A stretch of 64,000 nt of DNA, taken from the NCBI RefSeq assembly GCF_000599605.1, contig NZ_KK082669.1, forward strand, positions 1 through 64,000, read 5' to 3'. This document shows positions 16,701 through 26,200 of the stretch, piece after piece (positions within the stretch are counted from its first letter, which is position 1; each line of letters starts with the position of its first letter). The position numbers and the translations under genes were made by a program. Below the pieces are notes generated by a model, which was not told where the DNA came from, ran no database searches, and was given only the letters and a program-made list of their open reading frames with translations. Source of the DNA: Prevotella sp. HJM029. Lineage in GTDB: Bacteria > Bacteroidota > Bacteroidia > Bacteroidales > Bacteroidaceae.

Positions 16701-17307
16701 GTCGCAAGGAAGTGATTTTGACTGTGTTTTAGTTGTTTTGCCAAAAGGAGGAAGGATTCTTTCGCGTGAGCTTATTTATACAGCACTAACAAGAGCCAAA
16801 AAGAAATTAATATTATTGGTACAAGATAGTATCTCATGGTTAATGGAATATACTAAACCTCAACAGTCAGTCTTGGCAAGAAGAAATTCCAATTTATTTA
16901 ATTTTTCTGTTCGAGACAATATTGATAAGATTCCGTATGTTGAAGGCCTTATTCATACAACCGAAAGTGGACTTATTGTAAGGAGTAAGTCTGAAGTTAT
17001 TATTGCTAATATGCTTTATGAACAAGGAATAAAATTTGAATATGAGAAATTACTGCAAGAAAATGGAAGAAGATGTATTCCTGATTTTACGTTCGAAGAT
17101 GCATCTGGTGATACGATAATCTGGGAGCATCTAGGAATGCTTGACAACCCTGGTTATAGAGAATCTTGGGAAAGAAAATGTAAATTCTATGAGTCTATAG
17201 GATTTGTAAAAGGAGAAAACTTATTTACTACGAGGGACCATGAAGATGGAAGTATTCATTCAAACGAAATAAAAGAAGTAATAGATGAACTAAAAGACCT
17301 GATTTAA
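13708..17307 (+). CDS. RecD-like helicase with N-terminal Cys domain and C-terminal nuclease-like domain
   Basis: 1199 aa. The N-terminus RVPWHDKKWNGSVCNCP then NPFCMML is a cysteine-containing domain seen in large helicases of this kind. The helicase core has Walker A GPAGTGKTT (630-638), Walker B IIVDECSML (about 713), GDPSQLPPIGPG (about 745), AYAISIHKSQGSDFD (about 991) and TALTRAKKKLILL (about 1025), a superfamily 1 RecD/UvrD-C type. The C-terminus (about 1090-1170) carries SKSEVIIANMLYEQGI, CIPDFTFED and IWEHLGMLD, which fit a PD-(D/E)XK-like nuclease. It is AT-rich compared with the tra genes. Predicted role: single-gene anti-phage or anti-plasmid DNA degradation (inference). Confidence 0.7.
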   Translation: MKHISIRVPWHDKKWNGSVCNCPKNNPFCMMLHNISEKKDIEKEQSLSGKTFFELSSQDMPACMTENGGFMSEKSFNRTFTHVYAWNKNNPQSKLLPTEISLNPYSVFGIPFKYLNKDSQEELDKRYPNLPKDEETTFPTSWVFGRERQYAILKKFSSNIIPDSSIAVFYCKNGNPVDEDCSRLIVGMGNVKRVHEIKSYDSKAEYTYPFWDLIFEHGIRQNLDKSEGFLLPYHEYLDLDDDYINKITGKKKEEVVSEIKLSLDKLGNSQRIFNELSYGCNYISSHSMLIILDAARKCLEKVIEHKLVGGNWKKQILWIDEQISKVKDLIGPFPSFAESLRAIGVNYAYIIEQDLRNNGFCKSKDNPWLAFDQLMSGKISLKDIVYECELPLYKDTWKSISEESRNVLSLLSRFEITSDIIEKWYGHPEKYTELLENPYIISEDCSLGEENVVTTEMIDLGVISDPNLQGQWTPKNPSLVETMIDKRRIRSLVVYQLKAALQNGDTLLSVNELERSIKNTLSSDSLQLPVNYLLTNRDFMQTILTYITPEDKYGAIQLKYYSNAEEFLRKKFKARASKSVKVPLNEDWDSLVINSIEGYDAKNERSRSAVEDQIRALKMFSDKRLSVLTGPAGTGKTTVVQAFLSSKQIKEEGVLLLAPTGKARVRLGKMAENIQAYTLAQFLSRRGFFNWSKMEAFVPANLENKKYAKAKNIIVDECSMLTCNDFYVLLNALDLKYVQRIIFIGDPSQLPPIGPGRTFADLCNFLDNNNEKAITHLKTVVRTIRTGDSDILSLASWFSGEKPAKDADQIFEKIIDKKLDKDLSVYTWNNENDLKDKLQEVLVKELPNPELDLKDRIKDSIGITDLNFAKTNPDCVERFQVLSPVINPVWGTYQLNTNFQEWVGNTNRKLSVEIAPNFIFYGDKVIQLLNEKRNSYPSKEEKQLSNGQIGFVSYANNNDKRASVVFAGIPNETFTYFPSKTDEKDSVIELAYAISIHKSQGSDFDCVLVVLPKGGRILSRELIYTALTRAKKKLILLVQDSISWLMEYTKPQQSVLARRNSNLFNFSVRDNIDKIPYVEGLIHTTESGLIVRSKSEVIIANMLYEQGIKFEYEKLLQENGRRCIPDFTFEDASGDTIIWEHLGMLDNPGYRESWERKCKFYESIGFVKGENLFTTRDHEDGSIHSNEIKEVIDELKDLI

Positions 17308-17338
17308 GTTGAGAGGTTAGCTCATAAAAAAAACATAT

Positions 17339-17372
17339 AGTTCCTACAGTTATCAGCTGCAGGAACTTTTTT
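17339..17372 (+). terminator. Rho-independent terminator of the helicase-nuclease gene
   Basis: AGTTCCTACAG-TTATCAG-CTGCAGGAACT followed by TTTTT, one mismatch in the stem. It also sits at the 3' end of the convergent gene ending at 17371. Confidence 0.8.
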
Positions 17373-18057
17373 ACCAGTTGTCATTTTCGTTGCCCACAAG
17401 CCCATGCTTGGCAGCTTCTTCAATCTTGTCGAGCAATACATTCGAGTAAGCGTAAGACATCACGAGCGCTTTGCTTGATGTTTTCTTGGCATGATGGACA
17501 TCTTTCTCCGTGAACGGATAACACTTGTCAAGTACCCATTTCTCCTCAACCCTTGTAGGGATAGAGCCTGCAAGTGCCCCCATGATTCCACCTCCGGCAA
17601 GCACCGTCACGTCATAGTGGTCGATGGAGTAAGTTACCCTGATCTTACCTTCCTTGATATCCGCTCTAATCACAGGCTTGATACTCACATTGTAAGAGTT
17701 CGTTCCTCCTGCATGACCGGCGATGTCGGCCATATAGCCCGACGCGATGATGACACCACTCTCCTTGTCGTTCAACTTGATCACAGAGTTGGCATCGTTG
17801 AAGGTTGCGGTAAACCAGTAGTTAAGGTTCACGTACAGCTGCTCCGCTGACTGCCCGTCACACGAGATAACTTGCACGAAGGTCATTGCGTTGTTCTTGT
17901 CGAGTTCAATGCTCTTCGAGATGTTGGTGGCAGCTTCTGTCCACTTGTCGCCATACTTCTCCTTGACGTACTTCTCCAACTCATCTACACGCATAATCTG
18001 CGCATTCGCACACACGGTTGCCATAACAAAGGCAATCATTAACAGTGGTTTCTTCAT
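17371..18057 (-). CDS. Periplasmic DUF4468-like protein
   Basis: 228 aa with a signal peptide (MKKPLLMIAFVMATVCANAQ). The central part, with YVNLNYWFTATFNDANSVI, KESGVIIASGYMADIAGHAG and VIRADIKEGKIRVTYSID, has the DUF4468 pattern, a TATA-box-binding-like beta fold common in Bacteroidetes secreted proteins of unknown function. It interrupts the plus-strand defence genes on the opposite strand and has higher GC than the helicase-nuclease gene, so it may be a separate arrival. Confidence 0.6.
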   Translation of the reverse strand: MKKPLLMIAFVMATVCANAQIMRVDELEKYVKEKYGDKWTEAATNISKSIELDKNNAMTFVQVISCDGQSAEQLYVNLNYWFTATFNDANSVIKLNDKESGVIIASGYMADIAGHAGGTNSYNVSIKPVIRADIKEGKIRVTYSIDHYDVTVLAGGGIMGALAGSIPTRVEEKWVLDKCYPFTEKDVHHAKKTSSKALVMSYAYSNVLLDKIEEAAKHGLVGNENDNW

Positions 18058-18255
18058 AACCGATTAGTATTAAATGAGAACTATATTTGTTTCTGCTTGC
18101 AAAGTAAACACTCAACAGCGCAACCATTCTGCATCATTCCACAAAAAGTAGTCTTTCACGATGAGAGAGGAGGTTGTTTGGCGGTCAAAACAACAAAATG
18201 AAGGAAAATTCCACATTATCTATAATATGCAGAGGCTTCTCTCGGAAAATTTCAT

Positions 18256-18263
18256 TATATTTG
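18256..18263 (+). promoter_or_regulatory. Bacteroidetes -7 element before the second XRE gene
   Basis: TATATTTG fits TAnnTTTG and lies 29 bases upstream of the ATG at 18293. Probably starts the hsdM-RhuM-hsdS transcript. Confidence 0.55.
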
Positions 18264-18292
18264 TGCCGTAAGCATTTTAATTCCTAAGCGAC

Positions 18293-18490
18293 ATGGCAAA
18301 AGACATCAATCGAATCAAGGTCGTGCTTGTTGAGCATAAGCGCACCAACAAGTGGCTTGCCGAACAGTTGGGCATTAACCCCACTACCGTTTCCAAGTGG
18401 TGTACCAACACGACCCAGCCCAACATCGAAACTTTGCTCCAGATAGCCAAACTCATCGATGTGGAGGTGCAGGAACTATTGATTAAATAG
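18293..18490 (+). CDS. XRE-family transcription regulator (copy 2)
   Basis: 65 aa, helix-turn-helix NKWLAEQLGINPTTVSKWCT (about 19-38) followed by IETLLQIAKLIDVEVQELL. It is a paralogue of the regulator at 13459-13668. It lies 88 bases upstream of hsdM and is likely to control the restriction-modification genes, as C-protein-like XRE regulators do for other systems (inference). Confidence 0.8.
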   Translation: MAKDINRIKVVLVEHKRTNKWLAEQLGINPTTVSKWCTNTTQPNIETLLQIAKLIDVEVQELLIK

Positions 18491-18578
18491 CCTCAATAGA
18501 CTTCTCATAAAAAAATATCAAGCAAAGCTGACAGACGGCATTGAAGCATTTTTGCCTTGCCAATAGAAAAGATACGAT

Positions 18579-20636
18579 ATGACCGAACAAGAATTAGCGT
18601 CCGTGATATGGGACATTAAAGAAATAATAAGAGGACTGTACGATGATGCCGAGGTGGAGGATGTGATTTTGCCCTTCACCCTGCTGCGCCGACTGGACTG
18701 TGTGCTCGACGAAAAGCGCGATGCCATCATGGAGGAACTGAGCAAGATCCCTACTGATGCGCCCGAGAAGATGAAGAAAATTAAGCTCGACAGCATTCTC
18801 CGTCGGAACAACCTGACCTTTTTTAATGTGTCCGGTCTCTCGATGGAAAAAATGCTGGCTGCCCCGGCACAGATTGCCACCTCGTTCGACTATTATCTCA
18901 ACTCCTTCACCGACAACGTGCGCGACATCCTTGCCAACTTCGTACACAAGCAGGACGCCGGCGACCACCTTGACCTGAGCGACATCTACCGTCGGTTGGC
19001 TGAGAGCAACAAACTCTTCTCTGTGTGCCAGATGTTTGTGCAGCGTGCCGACCTGCACCCTGACAAGATGAGCAACGCCATGATGGGGACTGTCTTTGAG
19101 AATGTGATTCGCCGCTCTAAGGAATCGAGCAATACCAAGGCGGGACAGTTCTACACCCCACGCGACATCGTGCAGTTGCTCGTGGCGCTCACCATCAGCG
19201 GACACGAGGACGAGCTTTACATTCCCGGGCGTATCTTCTCCATCTACGACCCCTGCTGTGGCACGGGTGGTATGCTTACCGAGGGCAAGGCGTATCTCCA
19301 GCGGCTGGCCCACAACCCCGACTTGAAGGTGCAGCTCTTCGGACAGGAGCTTAACGACAAGACCTACGCCATCTGCAAAGCCGACCTGCTGATGAAGGGC
19401 GACGACCACAACATCAGTCAGCAGCTTTTCAAGGGCAACACCTTCAGCGAAGACCGTCTCTATGGCCGCACATTCAACTTCATGCTTGCCAACCCACCCT
19501 TCGGAGTAGATTGGGGCAAAGATGAATATGTGAAGAAATGTGTGCAGAACGACAACGCCCCTGGCCGACGTTTCGAGGCAGGTCTGCCCACCACCAGTGA
19601 CGGCTCGCTGCTCTTCCTCATGCACATGGTTGCCAAGATGGACCAGGAGAACGGCTCGCGCATCGGCATCGTGCTCAACGGCTCGCCGCTCTTCAACGGT
19701 GATGCTGGTTCGGGCTGGAGTAATATCCGCAAAATGCTGCTCGACCGCAACCTGCTCGACTGCATCGTGTCGCTTCCCGGCGACCTGTTTTATGGCACGG
19801 GCATCTCTACCTATCTGTGGATACTCGACAACAAACGGCCTGTGGAAAAGCAAGGAAAGGTGCTCTTCATCGACGCATCGCACAAGCACGAGTATGCCAA
19901 GTTGCTGCAGACCAACCTCGGCAAGAAACGTTATGACATCAGCGAGGAGGGGGCAAAGAATATTCTTGATATCTACAGAGAATATCAGAGCGTGAGCTGC
20001 GACATCCTCAACGAAAACACGGGTGAGGTGGAGCATTTGGAGACAGCCAAGAAGCTGGATTACGACGACTTTCTCTATACCAAGGTAGCAGTGCGCCGCC
20101 CTATGCGCTATTGGTTTGAAGGTATCACCTCCAAGTATGAGCAAATGAAGGCGGAAGAGGGTTTCAAGCCCGATGACAAGAAGAACCTTATCTATAAGAA
20201 CGTTGCCGCCATTGATGGAATCGACAAGAGGCGCAGCGACACCGAGTTTTTCGCATTTCTGAAAAGCAAGAAGTGCAAACCATCTGCAGCAGAAATCAAG
20301 AACATCCGCAAGGCATGGGGCTCGATGAGCGAAGATGCTCCCGAAGTGCTCAACAATCCCTACAAGGCTGACAGTGGCTTTCTGGAGGACGGCAATCTCA
20401 ACGACACCGAGAACATTCCCTTTAAGCAGGACATCGACCAGTACTTTGAACGTGAGGTGCTGCCCTTCACTCCCGATGCGTGGATGGACCGCAGTAAAGA
20501 TAAGATAGGATGCGAGTTCCCCTTCACCAAGCTGTTCTACGTGTATCGTCCCATGCGCGACCTCGACGCTATCCTTGCCGACATCAAACGGCTTGATGAA
20601 GAGGCCGATGAGGAGTTGGAAAATGTTAAGTTGTAA
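18579..20636 (+). CDS. hsdM: Type I restriction-modification DNA methyltransferase subunit
   Basis: 685 aa. HsdM N-terminal helical domain (about 1-130: VILPFTLLRRLDCVLDE), then the N6-adenine methyltransferase domain with motif I DPCCGTGGML (from residue 224) and motif IV NPPFG (from residue 305), the catalytic N6-adenine signature. Downstream KAGQFYTPRDIVQLLV is the usual HsdM entry, and FYGTGISTYLWILDN is conserved. Works with HsdS for target choice and HsdR for cleavage. The long C-terminal part (about 480-685) is typical of the larger HsdM group. The RhuM-Fic gene starts 17 bases downstream. Confidence 0.92.
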   Translation: MTEQELASVIWDIKEIIRGLYDDAEVEDVILPFTLLRRLDCVLDEKRDAIMEELSKIPTDAPEKMKKIKLDSILRRNNLTFFNVSGLSMEKMLAAPAQIATSFDYYLNSFTDNVRDILANFVHKQDAGDHLDLSDIYRRLAESNKLFSVCQMFVQRADLHPDKMSNAMMGTVFENVIRRSKESSNTKAGQFYTPRDIVQLLVALTISGHEDELYIPGRIFSIYDPCCGTGGMLTEGKAYLQRLAHNPDLKVQLFGQELNDKTYAICKADLLMKGDDHNISQQLFKGNTFSEDRLYGRTFNFMLANPPFGVDWGKDEYVKKCVQNDNAPGRRFEAGLPTTSDGSLLFLMHMVAKMDQENGSRIGIVLNGSPLFNGDAGSGWSNIRKMLLDRNLLDCIVSLPGDLFYGTGISTYLWILDNKRPVEKQGKVLFIDASHKHEYAKLLQTNLGKKRYDISEEGAKNILDIYREYQSVSCDILNENTGEVEHLETAKKLDYDDFLYTKVAVRRPMRYWFEGITSKYEQMKAEEGFKPDDKKNLIYKNVAAIDGIDKRRSDTEFFAFLKSKKCKPSAAEIKNIRKAWGSMSEDAPEVLNNPYKADSGFLEDGNLNDTENIPFKQDIDQYFEREVLPFTPDAWMDRSKDKIGCEFPFTKLFYVYRPMRDLDAILADIKRLDEEADEELENVKL

Positions 20637-20653
20637 GTGTTAAGTATTAAGTG

Positions 20654-21685
20654 ATGGATAGTAAAGGCGAGATAAAGATATATCAGACGCAGGACGGGCA
20701 GACCGCCATCGACGTGCGACTGGAGAACGAGACGGTGTGGCTCAACCAAGACCAGATTGCCCTATTGTTTGACAAGTCAAAGTCAACCATCAATGAGCAT
20801 ATCAACAATGTGTTCAAAGAGGGTGAATTGGAGAAAGAAGAGGTAGTTCGGAAATTCCGAATAACCACTCAACACGGTGCAATGACAGGAAAGACACAAG
20901 AGCATGACGTGATGTTCTACAACCTTGACGTGATTATTTCTGTGGGTTATCGTGTAAAGAGTAAGAGAGGTACGCAGTTTCGCCAATGGGCCAATACCGT
21001 ACTAAAGGAATACCTCGTCAAGGGCTATGCCATCAAGAACGACCTTGCCCGGCAGCGGTACGACGACCTACGGCATGTGGTGGAGGTGATGGGGCGCACC
21101 ATCAAGTCACTCGATGCCAAGGTGTTCGACGAGACCGAGAAGGCTGCTGACAATGCCGACGAGCGCGAGGCACTCATCAGTGTGGTAACCGACTATACCC
21201 AGGCACTCGACACCCTCGACGATTACGACTACCAGCGGCTGGAGGTGAGCGACACCAACGAGCAGGAGCGGTTTCATGCCACCTACGACAATGCGATGGA
21301 GGCCATACAGAGTCTGAAGGAAAAGTTTGGCGCCAGCCAGTGGTTTGCCAACGAGAAGGACGACTCGTTCAAGAGCTCCATCGGACAGATTTATCAGACT
21401 TTCGGTGGTGTGGAACTTTATCCGTCCGTAGAGGAGAAAGCCGCCATGCTACTCTATCTCGTTACCAAGAACCACTCGTTCAGCGATGGCAATAAGCGCA
21501 TTGCCGCCACACTCTTCCTTTGGTTTATGAACAACAACGACATCCTCTACAACCCCGATGGCTCCAAGCGCATCGGCGACAATACCCTCGTGGCACTCAC
21601 GCTGATGATTGCGGAAAGCCGGACGGAAGAAAAGGATACCATGGTAAAGGTGGTGGTGAACCTGATCAACAAAAAGAACATATAG
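20654..21685 (+). CDS. RhuM-like/Fic fusion protein inside the type I locus
   Basis: 343 aa from ATG 20654 (a GTG lies one codon before). The N-terminus (about 1-130: TVWLNQDQIALLFDKSKSTI, FYNLDVIISVGYRVKS, TQFRQWANTVL) is the RhuM-family domain. The C-terminus has the Fic motif HSFSDGNKRIAATLF starting at about residue 274, the catalytic His being in place. Fic proteins usually transfer AMP to a target. Such genes are frequent between hsdM and hsdS in Bacteroidetes, but what they do in restriction is unclear to me. It ends 2 bases before hsdS, so one operon. Confidence 0.8.
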   Translation: MDSKGEIKIYQTQDGQTAIDVRLENETVWLNQDQIALLFDKSKSTINEHINNVFKEGELEKEEVVRKFRITTQHGAMTGKTQEHDVMFYNLDVIISVGYRVKSKRGTQFRQWANTVLKEYLVKGYAIKNDLARQRYDDLRHVVEVMGRTIKSLDAKVFDETEKAADNADEREALISVVTDYTQALDTLDDYDYQRLEVSDTNEQERFHATYDNAMEAIQSLKEKFGASQWFANEKDDSFKSSIGQIYQTFGGVELYPSVEEKAAMLLYLVTKNHSFSDGNKRIAATLFLWFMNNNDILYNPDGSKRIGDNTLVALTLMIAESRTEEKDTMVKVVVNLINKKNI

Positions 21686-21687
21686 GT

Positions 21688-22974
21688 ATGAAGAGGTACG
21701 GGAAATATAAAGATAGTGCGGTGCAGTGGCTGGGGAAAGTTCCGAGCCACTGGAACTATTCACGTATTAAGTTCGGTCTCAAATCGAGTTTCTCTGGTGT
21801 ATGGGGAGACGACGAAAAAGGAGATGATAATGATGTCGTGTGCTATCGTGTAGCGGATTTCGATTATAAAAATGGTGGACTTTCCGAGGAAAAGATAACT
21901 ATTCGTAATATCGACGAAAAGACCTTCAAAGAAAGAGAAATTCTACCAAATGATATCCTTATTGAAAAATCAGGCGGCGGAGACGTCAATCCTGTTGGCA
22001 GAGCTGTAATAGCTAATCTTGATCATAAAGCAACATGTTCAAACTTCATACATTGTGTACGTTGCAATGAAAACGTTCTGAACACCAGATTGCTTTATTA
22101 TTTCTTCTATTCGATTTATGTACAGAAGGTGAATCTTTTGTTCTTCAATCAAACAACAGGTATTCAGAATTTAAAAGTTCCTGAATATCTTGGCCAGGTA
22201 ATGTTTTTGCCACCTCTTTCCGAGCAGCAATCAATAGCATCCTTCCTTGATGCCAAGACGAAACCGATAGATGATATTATCGCCAAGCGTGAACAGCAGA
22301 TAGCACTTTTGGAAGAAATGAAGTCGGCCATCATCAGCCGCGCCGTCACCAAAGGGCTTAATCCCGAGGCAAAGATGAAAGATAGCGGGATTGAGTGGAT
22401 TGGGGAAGTGCCTGAGAATTGGAATTTATTAAGGTTTCGATTGCTTTGTAGAATCAGTACCGGCGATAGTGATACTCAAGATGCAGAGCCAGATGGAGAA
22501 TATCCTTTTTATGTACGTTCCCCGCAAGTCGAAAGGAGTTCTAAATTCACTTGTGAAGGAGATGCTATTTTAATGGCTGGCGATGGCGCTGGTGCAGGTA
22601 GAGTCTTTCATCATGTTGATGGCAAGTATGCTGTCCATCAGAGAGTTTACATTTTTAACCAATTTAATAAGGTTGTCGACTCTAATTACCTGTACCAATT
22701 TATGCGAATAATGTTCCCACAAAGAATGAATATGGGAAGTGCTCAGTCTACTGTTCCATCTGTCAGATTACACATGATTCAAAATTTTGTTGTTCCTATT
22801 CCATCTATAGATGAGCAACGCACCATCGCCTCCTACCTCGACACCGAAACCGCCAAAATCGATGTACGGATAGATAAGCGTCGCAAGCAGATAGCACTTT
22901 TGCAGGAGTATAAGCAAGCCCTCATCACCGATGCCGTTACAGGAAAAATTGATGTGAGAGGATTTTCTTCTTAA
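21688..22974 (+). CDS. hsdS: Type I restriction-modification specificity subunit
   Basis: 428 aa from ATG 21688; the longer frame upstream overlaps the RhuM-Fic gene. Two target-recognition domains are visible, each opening with a similar phrase (DSAVQWLGKVPSHW and DSGIEWIGEVPENW) and each closing with a coiled segment: LSEQQSIASFLDAKTKPIDD near 185-205 and IDEQRTIASYLDTETAKIDV near 375-395. These are the conserved regions that bind HsdM, so the subunit should read a bipartite target. Length fits the usual 400-450 aa. Confidence 0.9.
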   Translation: MKRYGKYKDSAVQWLGKVPSHWNYSRIKFGLKSSFSGVWGDDEKGDDNDVVCYRVADFDYKNGGLSEEKITIRNIDEKTFKEREILPNDILIEKSGGGDVNPVGRAVIANLDHKATCSNFIHCVRCNENVLNTRLLYYFFYSIYVQKVNLLFFNQTTGIQNLKVPEYLGQVMFLPPLSEQQSIASFLDAKTKPIDDIIAKREQQIALLEEMKSAIISRAVTKGLNPEAKMKDSGIEWIGEVPENWNLLRFRLLCRISTGDSDTQDAEPDGEYPFYVRSPQVERSSKFTCEGDAILMAGDGAGAGRVFHHVDGKYAVHQRVYIFNQFNKVVDSNYLYQFMRIMFPQRMNMGSAQSTVPSVRLHMIQNFVVPIPSIDEQRTIASYLDTETAKIDVRIDKRRKQIALLQEYKQALITDAVTGKIDVRGFSS

Positions 22975-22981
22975 TGACGCT

Positions 22982-23011
22982 GAATGGTTGCATAGTTATG
23001 ATGTACCTTTG
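22982..23011 (+). promoter_or_regulatory. Promoter with shared TGCA-GTT motif, site 1 (hsdR leader)
   Basis: GAATGGTTGCATAGTT then 6 bases then TACCTTTG (23004-23011), a Bacteroidetes -7 element. The upstream 22 bases match sites at 27442 and 28549 at the same spacing, and CATAGTT is also kept at 55081-55087. It lies 284 bases before hsdR, so hsdR may have its own promoter. Confidence 0.55.
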
Positions 23012-23114
23012 CATAAGTAAGGCTATTGTAAAGACAAATTTTTCGCAATAAAAATGAGGAACGAGAAAATGGAAATCTGCAACCAATTGACAGTAAGAAT
23101 AGTAGGGATGCAAA

Positions 23115-23210
23115 AACGAAAGAGCTTCTTTCGCTGTGCAAAACTTATCCTTTCGCCATGCGAAAGAGCCTCTTTGACGATGCGAAAGCTATGCTTTCAC
23201 AATGCGAAAT
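23115..23210. repeat. Four imperfect tandem repeats of a CTTTCGC-ATGCGAAAG unit
   Basis: Four copies of 22-25 nt contain CTTTCGC...TGCGAAAG, the second (CTTTCGCCATGCGAAAG) being a perfect inverted repeat. They lie in the 320-bp hsdS-hsdR spacer. A 52-aa frame (23054-23212, plus) runs through them; its translation is arginine- and cysteine-rich and looks like repeat read-through, so I do not call it a gene. I associate repeats of this kind with Prevotella genomes. Confidence 0.5.
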
Positions 23211-23294
23211 GATAGTATCTGAAAACAGTAAAGATAATTCACAGCGCAAACAACGGCCAGAAACCTAAAAATAGAATAAAGAAAAACAACAGAT

Positions 23295-26200
23295 ATGGCA
23301 ACAAGCAATCTTAACGAGACAACTTTTGAGGAGCATATTGCTCAGCAGTTGGCTGGCAGCGACCTCTATAATCAGCGCACCAGCCGCGACTTTGACATCG
23401 AACACCTCTGCGACCGAGAGATGCTGGAACGGTTTCTCCGCCAGCAACCCGCTGTATGGGCGATGCTCGAACATGCCTTCCCCGGGCAGGAGACCGATGA
23501 GGTGGTGAAGCAGCTGAACAGCCAGTTGAACCGTGGCGAGAGCATGCTCAAAATCTTCCGCAAGGGATTTAAGATAAGGGGGAAAGACATCAAGTTTGCC
23601 CAATTCAAACCTGTTCTCGCCGGGGAGGACAGTGAGGCTTATCGGCTCTATCGGTCCAACACTTTCAGCATCGTGCGCCAGATGCGCTATAGCACAGCCT
23701 GCAGCGACAAGGGCAACGAACTTGATATGTGCATCCTGCTCAACGGTCTGCCGCTCTTCACCTTCGAGCTGAAGAACGAGGGTACGGGGCAGAACTATGC
23801 CAACGGCATCTACCAGTACCGGTACGACCGCAATCCCGAGAACCGAATGTTGCGGCATTGCCTGGTACACTTCGTGATGGATAACAACTATGTGTTCATG
23901 ACCACGCGGCTGAAAGGTGCCGAAACGAAGTTTCTGCCTTTCAACCAAGACAGCGTGAACCCGCCCATCGAAGACGAATATCCCGTGGCCTATATGTGGC
24001 AGCACATCCTACAAGCCGACAGCATACTGGACCTACTGGAGAACTTTATCAAGCGATACAACGATGAAGACGGCAAGCCCGTGGTGATCTTTCCTCGTTT
24101 CCATCAGCTACGAGCCGTGCGGAAGCTACGCCGAAAGGTGAGCGAGGAAGGTGCCGGGCACAACTACTTGGTGTGGCATTCGGCAGGCTCGGGCAAGACC
24201 AAGACCATGGCGTGGCTGGCCCACCAGCTCGCCAACATGACCAATGAGGACCACAGCTGCGTGTTCGACAGTATCATCATGGTGACCGACCGCATTGTGC
24301 TCAACCGCAACATGGCCGAGGACGTGGTGAACTTCGAGGACGTGGTGGGCACCGTGAAAGACGTGCGCCATGGTAGCAAGAACCTCGCCACCGCTATCGA
24401 CGAGGGCCACCGTATCATCATCAGTACCGTGCAGAAGTTTGCCTTTGCGCTGAAAACCCTGAAGCGCGAGAAGCACCGCCAATATGCCGTCATCATTGAT
24501 GAGGCCCATACCGCCGTGGGCAACGAGAGTGCCAAAGACCTGGTGAACGCCCTGAGTACTGACGAGGACCTGAAAAACATTCCCGACTTCAACCCCGATG
24601 AGTTTGAAGACGAGATGGATGCTTTCATGGCCTATCAGCAGATTATGCGCCGCTCCATGCACCACATGAGCTACTTCGCCTTCACCGCCACCCCGAAGGA
24701 CAAGACCTTTGTACTCTATGGCGACGAGAACCATAAGGAGCACGACCTCTACTCGATGAAACAGGCCATCGACGAGAAGTTTATCCTCGATGTGCTGCAA
24801 AACTACAAGTCGTACCAGACCATGTTTGAGCTCATCGAAACGACCACCGACCCCGAGGAGAAAAAGAAACGCTTTGAGGAAAAGAAGTCGCTCGCCCTGA
24901 TCTATGGCGAGCTGAACAAAAACTCCTACATCATGCTGCGCAAGGCCACGATGATGGTAGATCATTTTATGAAGCATACCATCGGCAAGATTGGCGGTGA
25001 AGCCAAGGCTATGGTAGTGTGCGACTCGCGCCGAGCCGCCGCCGACTATAAGCGCATCATCGACAAGGTAATAGAGCAGAACTATCATGGCGTGATCAAG
25101 ACCTTGGTGGCCTTTTCGGGTGAAGTGGAAGACAGTCATGGGCACAAGTGTACCGAGGCCAGTATGAATGATGAAGGCGTGCATGACGACGGCATCCGCA
25201 TCAAGTTCAAGGGGAGCGACTATAAGATACTGATTGTGGCCAACAAGTTTCAGACAGGCTTCGATCAGCCGCTGCTCCACACCATGTTTGTGGACCGCTC
25301 ACTCGGCGGTATACAGTGCATCCAGACGCTGAGCCGCCTGAACCGCTGCTGTCCGGGCAAGGACGACACCATGGTCATCGACTTCCGCAACAATCCGGAA
25401 GACGTAAAGGCAGCCTTCCAGCGTTACTACACCGACATCGACCTCCTGGGCGAGGTGGACACGCAGCGTATGTACACCATGATGGATGACGTGAATCGCT
25501 GGCGCATATTCAGCGATGACGACGTGAATCGCGTGGTGAAGATGCTCCAGCGCAAGGAGACGGCAGTGGGCGTGCCGTCGCTACTGAAGACCATCGTTAC
25601 CGAGCGTGTGGAACCGATGACCGACGAGGAGAAGGACCGGTATCGCAAATATGTTGTGAACCGCTATGTGCGTCAGTATGGTTTCATGGCGCAGCTAATG
25701 GACTTCGTCGATCCCGACCTGGAGAAGTTCTACGTGTTCTGCCGTGTGTTCTACAAATATCTGCCCTACACCAAAGAAACCCTCCCTATGGAGGTTCTCG
25801 ACAGGATTGACCTTGACAAGCTGCGCATTCAGCTGAATTTTGACGGGCAGCTGGAGCTGGAGGACGAGGATCAGCAGATGGCATCGAGCCGCATAGGTGA
25901 AGTGGGACAAAAGCAGGAGGACGAGAAGAAGACGATAGCTGAAATCCTTGACATTGCCAACAGTCCGTTCCAAGACCTGCTCAATGAGAATGACAAGATA
26001 TTGAAGCAGATCTGGATAGACATTCTGCAAGATCCGGATGTAACAGATGCCTTCAGTGCAGGCAATTCCTACGATGCCCTGATAGCACTTGTCAAGGAGA
26101 AGTTTGACGAGAAGGTGGCCGACCAGATAGAGAAATACTATAACTTCCAGGAGGAACTGGAGAAGAACCAGTCGTTCTCGATGATGCTTATCCGCAAGTT

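Noticed and set aside
18594-20144. 516-codon open frame on the minus strand
   Set aside because: It lies antisense to hsdM, and its translation is His- and Val-rich without motifs; a shadow of high-GC codon use.
21520-21687. N-terminal extension of hsdS
   Set aside because: It overlaps the RhuM-Fic gene; the ATG at 21688 starts the first target-recognition domain.
23115-23210. Possible CRISPR array
   Set aside because: Only four imperfect units with no spacers of even length between them; no cas genes in the window.
23054-23212. 52-aa frame in the hsdS-hsdR spacer
   Set aside because: It consists mainly of translated tandem repeats, so I list the repeats instead.
24126-25280. 384-codon open frame on the minus strand
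   Set aside because: Antisense to hsdR, same kind of shadow.
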